Shown in pieces: positions 1-5,739 of a stretch of 15,347 bases of DNA (position 1 is the first letter of the stretch; each line of letters starts with the position of its first letter). The notes beneath the pieces are model-generated. The model did no database searches, was not told where the DNA came from, and saw only the letters and a program-made list of their open reading frames with translations. This DNA is from Pseudomonadota bacterium (GTDB lineage Bacteria > Pseudomonadota > Gammaproteobacteria > Xanthomonadales > Rhodanobacteraceae). The stretch lies in contig JAJYDI010000029.1 in the NCBI GenBank assembly GCA_021777635.1, forward strand, positions 1 through 15,347. Direction: 5' to 3'. A program made the translations under genes and the position numbers.

Positions 1-255
1 GGCGGGCTGCAGGCTGCCGTGCTCAGCATCTTCAGCAGCTTTCCCTACAGCCGCATCGGTCTCAGCTGCACGCTGGCCGGCGACGTCTGTACGATGGGAG
101 GCGTCGCCCCGGCCGACGGGGGCGGATATACCATCGTCGAAGGCGGCGGGCTGCCTTACATCAAGGTGATTGGTCATCAGACGAGGGTGGACTGGCCGAC
201 ACTGTTGTCGCGGCTGCGGGCGGCCACTTCCAGTCAGGGCCCTGTGATCCGCTGA
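1..255 (+). CDS. ydbH: YdbH-like intermembrane transport protein, C-terminal fragment
   Basis: Open from the first base in frame 1 and ending at TGA 253-255, so only the last 84 residues are present. The visible part contains a run of the type YSRIGLSCTLAGDVCTMGG, then a glycine-rich 'GGGYTIVEGGGLP' stretch and a terminal 'RVDWPTLLSRL'. As I recall the family, this layout is typical of the end of YdbH proteins (AsmA-like, Pfam 'dicarboxylate transport' family). In E. coli, YdbH spans the periplasm and works with the lipoprotein YnbE and the periplasmic YdbL in moving phospholipid to the outer membrane. The YdbL-family gene directly downstream supports the assignment independently. The N-terminal membrane anchor and most of the protein lie outside the window, so function is inferred from the tail and the neighbour. 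Confidence 0.72.
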   Translation, partial: GGLQAAVLSIFSSFPYSRIGLSCTLAGDVCTMGGVAPADGGGYTIVEGGGLPYIKVIGHQTRVDWPTLLSRLRAATSSQGPVIR

Positions 256-407
256 ACGCGTCATTTCACAGGGAGCAGTTGAAAGACCGCTCCGGCACGG
301 CGCAAGGATGTGCAGCCGCTATGGGCACGCAGGTGCCTGTCGCGGCAATGACAGCGCGGCCGCGGCCGCTCGCTTGAAATTGCCGCAGGATGTCCCGCAA
401 ACCGACC

Positions 408-413
408 AAGGAG
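408..413 (+). promoter_or_regulatory. Shine-Dalgarno AAGGAG that sets the start of the YdbL-family gene
   Basis: AAGGAG lies 6 nt before the ATG at 420. The alternative in-frame ATG at 390 has no comparable site at the right distance, and starting there would put ten charged or polar residues in front of the lipoprotein signal. This site therefore fixes the start at 420. Confidence 0.8.
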
Positions 414-419
414 ATTCGC

Positions 420-1028
420 ATGCGTATCCGAGCTCCAATCGTGCTCACCGGCCTGCTTGCCGTGCTGGCGACCGGCTGCGTCACCATCAATGTCTATTTT
501 CCCGCCGCCGCGGCGCAGAAGGCGGCGCAGCAAATCGTCCAGGACGTGATCGGACCGGCTCCGTCGGCTTCGGCCCCTTCTCCCGCGCCGGCTGCCAGCG
601 CGGCCCCCGCCAAGTCCGGGGGCGGTATGGCCGCCGTGCTGGATCTCCTGATCCCGGCCGCGCAGGCCGCCACGCCCGACATGGACATCAGCACGCCCGA
701 GATCCAGTCCATACGCGCCAGCATGCACAGCGAGTTCGAAAGCCAGGTTGAGCCGCTGCTAGCGTCGGGCGCGGTCGGCTTCACCGCCAATGGCAACATC
801 GCCGTGCGCGACCTCTCAGCGGTGCCGCTGGCACAGCGTCCTCAGGTTAGCCAGATCGTTGCCAGTGCCAACGACCAGCGGGCGCGGCTGTACGCCGCGA
901 TCGCGAAAGCCAACGGGCACCCGGAGTGGGAAGCGCGTATCCGTGCCGTGTTCGCGCGGACCTGGATTCAGGAAGCGCGACCCGGCTGGTATTATCAGGA
1001 CAGTTCCGGCGCGTGGAAAAAGAAATAG
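420..1028 (+). CDS. YdbL-family (DUF1318) lipoprotein with a YnbE-like N-terminus
   Basis: This is a 202-residue protein. Residues 1-20 form a lipoprotein signal with the lipobox L-A-T-G-C; Cys20 would be lipidated, and Val at +2 predicts outer-membrane sorting. Residues 21-27 (VTINVYF) recall the short E. coli lipoprotein YnbE. An Ala/Pro/Ser-rich linker follows (about 50-70), then a hydrophobic stretch ending in AAQAAT (about 68-83). The C-terminal part, from about residue 90, is a DUF1318 domain with 'ANDQRARLYAAIAKANGHP' and the terminal signature 'ARPGWYYQDSSGAWKKK' (compare ARAKPGEYVQG..GQW.KK in YdbL). In E. coli, YnbE is the outer-membrane partner of the YdbH bridge and YdbL modulates it. 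Here one protein appears to carry both parts. It follows ydbH after 164 nt with no ynbE between. Family assignment is firm; the two-in-one role is inference. Confidence 0.82.
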   Translation: MRIRAPIVLTGLLAVLATGCVTINVYFPAAAAQKAAQQIVQDVIGPAPSASAPSPAPAASAAPAKSGGGMAAVLDLLIPAAQAATPDMDISTPEIQSIRASMHSEFESQVEPLLASGAVGFTANGNIAVRDLSAVPLAQRPQVSQIVASANDQRARLYAAIAKANGHPEWEARIRAVFARTWIQEARPGWYYQDSSGAWKKK

Positions 1029-1052
1029 TCCGTAATTCCATCGACCCCAGCC

Positions 1053-1081
1053 AGCCCGGGCCGCAAGCCCGGGCTTCGTTT
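1053..1081 (+). terminator. Intrinsic terminator after the YdbL-family gene
   Basis: A 9-bp perfect stem (AGCCCGGGC and GCCCGGGCT) encloses the loop CGCAA and is followed by TTCGTTT (T tail 1075-1081). It starts 25 nt after the TAG of the upstream gene and ends 6 nt before the chosen rlmD start. It should end the ydbH operon. If transcription reads through, the hairpin lies right at the rlmD ribosome-binding region. Confidence 0.8.
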
Positions 1082-1087
1082 CGGCGC

Positions 1088-2386
1088 ATGAACGCGACCG
1101 AAGTCTCCATCGACGATCTCAGCCACGACGGTCGCGGCGTTGCCCGCCTAGACGGCAAGGCACTGTTCGTCGCCGGGGCGCTTCCCGGGGAGCGCGTGCG
1201 CGTGCGCATCACCCGCCGACACCGGCATTACGACGAGGCAGTAGTGGTCGAACCACTGACTTCGTCACCGGACCGCGTCGTGCCGCGCTGCGCGCATTAC
1301 GACATCTGCGCCGGGTGCAGTCTGCAGCATCTGGCGCCAGCGGCGCAGATTTCCGCCAAGCAGCGGACGCTCGCCGAGAACCTTGAGCGCATCGGCGGGT
1401 TGCAGCCACGGCGCTGGCTGCCGGCGCTGGCTGCCGAACCCTGGGGCTACCGGCGCAAGGGTCGGCTTTCGGTGCGCTGGGTCGAGAAGAAGGGCCGTGT
1501 GCTGGTCGGCTTTCGCGAGGCCAACCCGCAGTTCGTCGCTGACCTGCGTCGCTGCGAAGTGCTGGATCCGGCGTTGGGGCCGCATCTGGGCGCGCTTGGC
1601 GAGCTGCTGGGCACGCTGGATGCCGCACGCAGCATTCCGCAGATCGAGTTCGCCGCCGGTGATGCGGCGCTGGTACTGGTGCTGCGTCATCTGCAGCCGC
1701 TGTCGGTCGCGGATCGCGCACGTCTTGCCGGTCTGGCCAGTGAGCACGGCTGGGCGATCTGGCTGCAGCCCGGCGGCATCGACAGCATACAGCCGCTGGG
1801 GGTCACTGATGCGGTGGAGCTGAGCTACGCGTTGCCCGCCAGCGGTACCTCTCTGGTATTCCGGCCGCTGGACTTCATCCAGGTCAACGCCACGATCAAC
1901 CGGGCAATGGTCGCGTGCGCCCTGGATCTGCTCGATCCGGAACCGCACCAGCGCGTACTCGACCTGTTCGCGGGACTGGGCAACTTCACCTTGCCCATCG
2001 CGCGCCGTGTGGCGACTGTCACCGGTATCGAGGGCGAAGCCGGCCTCGTGCAGCGGGCGGACGAAAACGCCGCGCGCAACGGAATCGAAAACGCGCGCTT
2101 TTTCAGCGCCGACCTGTTCGCCGACCAGCGCAGCGCGGCGTGGGCACGCGAACCCTGGGACGCGTTGCTCCTCGACCCGCCGCGTGCCGGCGCGCAACAG
2201 CTGCTGGAGTACCTTCCGCAGGCGTCGACGCGACGCGTGGTGTACGTGTCCTGTCATCCTGGCTCGCTGGCGCGCGACGCAGCAACGCTGGCACGGCGCG
2301 GATTCACGCTGGACGCAGCCGGCGTGATGGACATGTTTCCGCATACCGCGCATGTTGAGTCGATTGCGCTGTTCCAGCGCGCATGA
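1088..2386 (+). CDS. rlmD: 23S rRNA (uracil-1939-C5) methyltransferase RlmD
   Basis: A 432-residue SAM-dependent RNA methyltransferase, almost the length of E. coli RlmD/RumA (433). Residues 1-60 form a TRAM RNA-binding domain. The four iron-sulfur cysteines are Cys68, Cys74, Cys77 and Cys156 (C-x5-C-x2-C plus one). The SAM-binding motif is D292-LFAGLGNF, 'LLLDPPRAGA' is motif IV, and the catalytic nucleophile in 'VYVSCHPG' is Cys389, the number I recall for E. coli. It methylates U1939 of 23S rRNA. The frame is open back to 926, but the TRAM domain begins at the ATG at 1088, and an earlier start would run through the terminator at 1053-1081. No clear Shine-Dalgarno precedes 1088. Distinguishing RlmD from the related RlmC rests on length and the TRAM domain. 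Confidence 0.93.
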   Translation: MNATEVSIDDLSHDGRGVARLDGKALFVAGALPGERVRVRITRRHRHYDEAVVVEPLTSSPDRVVPRCAHYDICAGCSLQHLAPAAQISAKQRTLAENLERIGGLQPRRWLPALAAEPWGYRRKGRLSVRWVEKKGRVLVGFREANPQFVADLRRCEVLDPALGPHLGALGELLGTLDAARSIPQIEFAAGDAALVLVLRHLQPLSVADRARLAGLASEHGWAIWLQPGGIDSIQPLGVTDAVELSYALPASGTSLVFRPLDFIQVNATINRAMVACALDLLDPEPHQRVLDLFAGLGNFTLPIARRVATVTGIEGEAGLVQRADENAARNGIENARFFSADLFADQRSAAWAREPWDALLLDPPRAGAQQLLEYLPQASTRRVVYVSCHPGSLARDAATLARRGFTLDAAGVMDMFPHTAHVESIALFQRA

Positions 2387-2415
2387 CCACGGTCACGCAC
2401 GGGCGGGGCGACTGA
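2383..2415 (+). CDS. Possible 10-codon coupling ORF between rlmD and the CYTH gene
   Basis: ATG at 2383 overlaps the rlmD stop (ATGA), and its own TGA at 2413-2415 overlaps the ATG of the next gene (TGATG). The predicted peptide is MTTVTHGRGD. This could carry ribosomes from rlmD to the next gene by stop-restart, since the downstream gene has only a weak Shine-Dalgarno. The peptide itself shows no recognisable feature, and chance is a serious alternative for so short a frame. Confidence 0.25.
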   Translation: MTTVTHGRGD

Positions 2416-2927
2416 TGGCCATCGAGATCGAGCGCAAGTTCCTGATACGCGACGACCGCTGGCGCGCGCAGATCGTGCGCAGCCGCCGCTTCGCGCAGGG
2501 GTACCTGGTCGGCGTTGCCGCGCATGCGCTGAGCGCGGCGCGCGCGTCAGTGCGCGTGCGTATCGCTGATGTCGACGCCTGGATCAACATTAAGTCGGCG
2601 CGCACGACGATCGAACGCGAGGAATTTGAGTACCCGATTCCGCACGCCGACGCCGAGCAAATGCTCACGCGACTGTGCGGCCCGATCGTCGAGAAGATCC
2701 GCCACGACGTGCCGGTTGATGGCTTCGTGTTTGAGGTGGACGAGTTTCTCGGTGTTAACGCCGGACTGGTCGTCGCCGAGATCGAGCTTCCGGCAGTGGA
2801 CGCGGCATTTCCGCAGCCTGCCTGGCTCGGCCGCGAGGTCAGTCGTGACGCGCGTTATCTGAACGTGCACCTGGCGGAATATCCTTATTCGACATGGGAC
2901 CTCGCGCAGAGGCAGGAGGAGATCTGA
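2415..2927 (+). CDS. CYTH-domain triphosphate tunnel metalloenzyme (probable tripolyphosphatase)
   Basis: A 170-residue single-domain protein opening with the CYTH signature E4-I-E6-R-K8 (ExExK). Other tunnel residues expected of the family are visible: Arg47 and Arg49 in 'VRVRI', Lys60 in 'INIKS', Glu70/Glu72 in 'EEFEY', Lys94 and Arg96 in 'VEKIR', 'FEVDEF', and a late E-x-E in 'AEIEL'. The whole pattern, including 'QGYL' and 'WLGREVSRDARY' near the end, resembles the Nitrosomonas europaea enzyme that hydrolyses inorganic tripolyphosphate. The start at 2415 puts ExExK at the N-terminus as in the family; the frame extends to an ATG at 2352 but that would overlap rlmD and add an unconserved leader. 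It is coupled to nagZ by a TGATG overlap. Substrate (PPPi, thiamine triphosphate or other) cannot be read from sequence. Confidence 0.85.
   Translation: MAIEIERKFLIRDDRWRAQIVRSRRFAQGYLVGVAAHALSAARASVRVRIADVDAWINIKSARTTIEREEFEYPIPHADAEQMLTRLCGPIVEKIRHDVPVDGFVFEVDEFLGVNAGLVVAEIELPAVDAAFPQPAWLGREVSRDARYLNVHLAEYPYSTWDLAQRQEEI
2914..2919 (+). promoter_or_regulatory. Shine-Dalgarno AGGAGG that sets the nagZ start
   Basis: A perfect AGGAGG sits 7 nt before the ATG at 2927. It decides between that start and an upstream in-frame ATG at 2894, which would add 11 residues overlapping the CYTH gene and has no such site. Confidence 0.8.
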
Positions 2928-3946
2928 TGCTGGTGGTCGGCTTCGACGGCATGGAGCTGGGTGCGCGTGAACGCGCGCTGCTGGCGGCAGAGGAAATAAG
3001 CGGCGTGATCCTGTTCTCGCGAAACTTTCGCGACCGCGCCCAGGTCACCGACCTGATCGATGAGCTGCGCGCACTGCGCGGCGCTGACTTCCTGGTCAGC
3101 GTGGATCAGGAGGGCGGACCGGTGCAGCGTTTCCGCGAGGGGTTCACCCGCTTGCCGGCGTTGGCGCGCATCGGCGCGCTGTACGACCGCGATCCCACCG
3201 CCGCGATCGCTCGCGCCGAGGAGCACGCCTGGGTGATGGCCAGCGAGATGCGCGCGCTGGATGTTGATCTGTCGTTCGCGCCGGTTGCCGACCTCGCGCG
3301 CGGCAACCATGCGATCGGCGTACGTGCGCTCCACGCTGAACCGGATGCCTGTGCCACCCTTGTGCAGGCCTATGTGCGCGGCATGCATCTGGCCGGCATG
3401 GCGGCGACGGCCAAGCACTTTCCCGGTCACGGCTCGGTGCGCGAAGACACCCACGCTACCGCCGCCAGTGATCCGCGCGATCTGGAGCGGTTGCACGCGG
3501 CCGATCTGGTGCCGTTCGCGGCCGCGTTCGAGGCCGGCGCCGAGGCGGTAATGATGGCGCATGTCGCCTATCCGGCGGTCGATCCGCGGCCGGCCGGTTA
3601 CGCGAGGGTGTGGATCGAGGACATCTTGCGAGGCGAGATGGGCTTCGGCGGTATTGTCTTCAGCGACGACATCGGTATGGCCGCCGCAGAGTCCGCGGGC
3701 GGCATCGGCGCGCGTATCCATGCGCACCTCGATGCCGGGTGCGATCTGGTGCTGGTGTGCGCGCCGGCGCTGGTCGAGGAAGCGTTGGCCTGCGTGCGCG
3801 GTCGCGCGCGCTGCGATCCGGCACGCCTGACCAACCTGCGCGGCGCGGCGGCAGGTAGCTGGGACAGTCTCGAGGACAATCCGCAGCGCACGGCCTTCAT
3901 CGCCCGTCTGGACACACTGCCCGTCGTGGACGGAGATCCCGCATGA
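2927..3946 (+). CDS. nagZ: Beta-N-acetylhexosaminidase NagZ (peptidoglycan recycling)
   Basis: A 339-residue glycoside hydrolase family 3 enzyme, the usual size for proteobacterial NagZ. It lacks a signal peptide, consistent with a cytoplasmic enzyme that removes GlcNAc from GlcNAc-1,6-anhydroMurNAc peptides. Signatures in order: 'GVILFSRNF' near residue 30, 'VDQEGGPVQRF' near residue 62, K163-HFPGHG with the following D174-T-H176 dyad, and 'FSDDIGM' at 245-251 with Asp247/Asp248. His176 and Asp248 fall at the numbers I recall for the enterobacterial general acid/base and nucleophile. The start at 2927 overlaps the CYTH stop by one base, and the stop overlaps the hpt start (ATGA at 3943). In bacteria with an AmpC-type beta-lactamase, NagZ products induce AmpR; nothing here shows whether this organism has one. 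Confidence 0.95.
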   Translation: MLVVGFDGMELGARERALLAAEEISGVILFSRNFRDRAQVTDLIDELRALRGADFLVSVDQEGGPVQRFREGFTRLPALARIGALYDRDPTAAIARAEEHAWVMASEMRALDVDLSFAPVADLARGNHAIGVRALHAEPDACATLVQAYVRGMHLAGMAATAKHFPGHGSVREDTHATAASDPRDLERLHAADLVPFAAAFEAGAEAVMMAHVAYPAVDPRPAGYARVWIEDILRGEMGFGGIVFSDDIGMAAAESAGGIGARIHAHLDAGCDLVLVCAPALVEEALACVRGRARCDPARLTNLRGAAAGSWDSLEDNPQRTAFIARLDTLPVVDGDPA

Positions 3947-4500
3947 GTCTGCCTGCCACGCTTGTCGAGGCGTTGGGAAAAGCCGAGCGCCTGTACGATC
4001 GCGCCGCGATCGAGGCCGCGATCGTGCGCATGGGCCTCGAGCTTGACGTCCTGCTGGCCGGCGAGCGCGCGGTGTTCCTCACCGTGATGAACGGCGCGCT
4101 GATGTTCGCCGGTGCGCTGGCGCTGGCCGTGCGCACCGATCTCGAATTCGACTACCTGCACGCCACGCGTTATCGCGGCGCTACCCACGGCGGCGAACTG
4201 CACTGGCTGCGCCGCCCGGTCGTCGGGCTGGGCGGACGCACGGTGATCCTCGCCGACGACATCCTCGACGAGGGCCACACCTTGGCTGCGGTGCGCGACG
4301 CCTGCCGCGCCGCCGGCGCACGGCGCGTGCTGATCGCGGCGCTGTGCGTCAAGTGCCATGACCGCTGCGTGCCGGGGATCGCCGCCGACGTCAGCGGCGT
4401 TGTGGTGCCAGACCGCTATGTGTTCGGCTACGGCATGGACTTCCAGGAACAGGGCCGCAACCTGCCTGCGATCTACGGGCTGCCGGAGGAAGGTGCATGA
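3943..4500 (+). CDS. hpt: Hypoxanthine-guanine phosphoribosyltransferase
   Basis: A 185-residue type I phosphoribosyltransferase. It transfers phosphoribose from PRPP to hypoxanthine (and probably guanine), giving IMP or GMP. The PRPP-binding loop is V101-ILADDILDEGHT, with acidic Asp105/Asp106. 'VMNGALMF' near residue 47 is the conserved turn that binds pyrophosphate, 'HATRYRG' lies near residue 74, and the C-terminal 'VPDRYVFGYGMDF' is the purine-binding segment with the aromatic stacking residue. The gene overlaps nagZ by 4 nt at its start and the following phosphorylase by 4 nt at its stop, so the three are almost certainly co-transcribed and translationally coupled. Xanthine as an additional substrate cannot be excluded. 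Confidence 0.92.
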   Translation: MSLPATLVEALGKAERLYDRAAIEAAIVRMGLELDVLLAGERAVFLTVMNGALMFAGALALAVRTDLEFDYLHATRYRGATHGGELHWLRRPVVGLGGRTVILADDILDEGHTLAAVRDACRAAGARRVLIAALCVKCHDRCVPGIAADVSGVVVPDRYVFGYGMDFQEQGRNLPAIYGLPEEGA

Positions 4501-5252
4501 GCGACCCCATCGTGCTCGCGCTGATCGGCGGCACCGGCCTGTACGCGCTGCCGGACATCGAGGTGATCGAGCGGCGCGCGCTGGACACGCCTTGGGGCAT
4601 GCCCTCGGCACCGCTGGTGCTGGGGCGGTTCCATGGCCGTGCGCTGGTGTTTCTGGCCCGCCACGGCGAGCACCATCACCTCGCCCCGCATCGGGTCAAC
4701 TACCGCGCCAACCTGTGGGCGCTGCACGCGATGGGCGTGCGTCGCGTCCTCGCCGTCAATGCCGTCGGCGGCATCCGCGCCGACTTGGCGCCGCGCACGC
4801 TGGCACTGCCGGATCAGCTGATCGACTACACCTGGGGGCGTGCTGCCACCTACGGTGACGCCGATGGCGCCGCGGTGACGCACATCGACTTCGGCGAACC
4901 CTACAGTCCGAGCCTGCGCCGGGACGTGCTGCGGGCCGCTCAGCGTGCCGGGGTCTCCCTGACCGAGGGCGGCTGCTGCGGCGTTACCCAGGGGCCGCGG
5001 CTGGAGACGTTCGCCGAAATCGCGCGCCTGCGCCGCGACGGGTGCGACCTGGTGGGCATGACCGGCATGCCCGAGGCCGCACTGGCGCGTGAGCTGGACC
5101 TGGACTACGCCTGCCTGGCCGTGGTCGCCAACTGGGCGGCGGGCTGCGATCCGGAGCCGCGCGCGATCACCATGGACGAAGTGCAGGCGAACGTTGCCGC
5201 CGCCAGTGTCGGCATCTCGGCCCTGCTCGCCGCGATGCTGACCATGGTCTGA
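4497..5252 (+). CDS. S-methyl-5'-thioinosine phosphorylase (MTAP/PNP family)
   Basis: A 251-residue trimeric-type nucleoside phosphorylase. Visible motifs are the phosphate-binding 'IGGTGLY' (10-16), 'ARHGEHH' and 'NYRANLWAL', 'VNAVGGI', 'THIDFGEPY', 'TQGPRLET' and '[15 protein letters not shown]'. The sequence closely follows the pattern I recall for Pseudomonas aeruginosa PA3004, which splits methylthioinosine into hypoxanthine and methylthioribose-1-phosphate and is also a neighbour of nagZ. The neighbouring hpt would use the hypoxanthine, supporting this substrate over methylthioadenosine. Odd point: 'VVANWAAG' replaces the more usual 'VNPAAG' loop. The ATGA overlap with hpt sets the start. 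No T-rich terminator follows. Confidence 0.85.
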   Translation: MSDPIVLALIGGTGLYALPDIEVIERRALDTPWGMPSAPLVLGRFHGRALVFLARHGEHHHLAPHRVNYRANLWALHAMGVRRVLAVNAVGGIRADLAPRTLALPDQLIDYTWGRAATYGDADGAAVTHIDFGEPYSPSLRRDVLRAAQRAGVSLTEGGCCGVTQGPRLETFAEIARLRRDGCDLVGMTGMPEAALARELDLDYACLAVVANWAAGCDPEPRAITMDEVQANVAAASVGISALLAAMLTMV

Positions 5253-5286
5253 GTCCCGCCCGGACCGCGCGGCCGTTCTCAAGCCG

Positions 5287-5308
5287 AGTTAATCGGCTGC
5301 GATTAACT
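5287..5308. promoter_or_regulatory. AT-rich palindrome AGTTAATC-N6-GATTAACT, possible operator
   Basis: Perfect 8-bp arms (5287-5294 and 5301-5308) surround GGCTGC, in a stretch much richer in A/T than its surroundings, 34 nt after the phosphorylase stop and about 35 nt before a candidate -35 box. The left arm can also pair in a second hairpin, AGCCGA (5282-5287) with TCGGCT (5293-5298), so the two RNA folds would exclude each other. No T-run follows, so it is not a standard terminator. An operator for an unknown regulator of the cold-shock gene is one reading. Confidence 0.45.
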
Positions 5309-5342
5309 AGCCGGAGTCCGCGGTGGCCATCGCGGTGCCCGC

Positions 5343-5372
5343 TTGCGAATTTGCCGCCATCGTGGCGATACT
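5343..5372 (+). promoter_or_regulatory. Candidate sigma-70 promoter of the cold-shock gene
   Basis: TTGCGA (5343-5348), an 18-nt spacer and GATACT (5367-5372) each match four of six consensus bases. The predicted transcript would start near 5379 and carry a leader of about 75 nt. The match is weak, and start-site mapping would be needed to settle it. Confidence 0.35.
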
Positions 5373-5450
5373 CCCCGCCGTGCGGGGATCCGGGGCCGCG
5401 GGGACAGCCGGATGCCGGACCTGTACTTCTTCCATCGCAAGGGGTGAAGG
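5373..5450 (+). promoter_or_regulatory. Structured leader of the cold-shock gene
   Basis: Two local folds can be drawn. CCCCGC (5373-5378) pairs with GCGGGG (5382-5387), near the predicted transcript start. CTTC-T-TCC (5426-5433) pairs with GGG-T-GAAG (5442-5449) around one mismatch, covering the AAGGGG ribosome-binding site (5439-5444) and the adjacent GAAGG. Sequestering the ribosome site in a weak hairpin would fit temperature- or state-dependent translation, as known for cold-shock leaders in other bacteria. The folds were drawn by eye. Confidence 0.35.
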
Positions 5451-5452
5451 CA

Positions 5453-5659
5453 ATGTCGCTCGGTACCGTGAAGTGGTTCAACGACGCCAAGGGTTTCGGT
5501 TTCATCGCGCCCGAAGACGGCAGTGAAGACGTGTTCGTGCATTACTCGGCGATCAATGCCGAGGGGTTCCGCTCCCTGCAACAGGGACAACGGGTGAGTT
5601 TCGAGGTGGTGCAGGGCCCCAAGGGCGCCCAGGCCTCGGGCGTGCAGATCGCCAGCTGA
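5453..5659 (+). CDS. Cold-shock-domain RNA/DNA-binding protein (CspA family)
   Basis: A 68-residue single cold-shock domain with both nucleic-acid-binding motifs: RNP1 'KGFGFI' (13-18) and RNP2 'VFVHYSAI' (27-34). Residues Lys7, Trp8, Phe9, Phe15, Phe17, Phe28 and His30 form the expected single-strand-binding face. Such proteins bind single-stranded RNA and DNA, melt RNA structures and act as anti-terminators or translation aids. The start at 5453 is chosen because [10 protein letters not shown] is the normal family N-terminus; an in-frame extension to 5351 adds an unconserved leader. It appears to be a single-gene unit with its own promoter and terminator. Which Csp paralogue it is, and whether cold induces it, cannot be told from the protein. 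Confidence 0.95.
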   Translation: MSLGTVKWFNDAKGFGFIAPEDGSEDVFVHYSAINAEGFRSLQQGQRVSFEVVQGPKGAQASGVQIAS

Positions 5660-5685
5660 CCGATTATCCCCTGGCCGGAAGACGG

Positions 5686-5716
5686 TACCCCGTGCGCAGA
5701 GCGCGGGGTATTGCTT
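5686..5716 (+). terminator. Intrinsic terminator of the cold-shock gene
   Basis: TACCCCGTGC pairs with GCGCGGGGTA over 10 bp (one G-U pair) around the loop GCAGA and is followed by TTGCTT. It stands between two convergent genes. The reverse orientation has only a C/T-mixed tail, so it may serve the ABC gene less well. Confidence 0.75.
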
Positions 5717-5739
5717 CGGGCGCCGCAACGCCGCCGGGG

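Noticed and set aside
279..377. Small ORF (TTG start, 32 codons) between ydbH and the YdbL-family gene as a possible ynbE
   Set aside because: No lipobox, no signal peptide and no YnbE-like residues; the frame is probably fortuitous.
1265..2353. 362-codon open frame on the minus strand
   Set aside because: It lies wholly antisense to rlmD, whose motifs are clear; its translation is low in hydrophobic structure and matches no family. Long antisense frames are expected in GC-rich DNA.
3598..4611. 337-codon open frame on the minus strand
   Set aside because: Antisense to nagZ, hpt and the phosphorylase gene, all with catalytic motifs on the plus strand.
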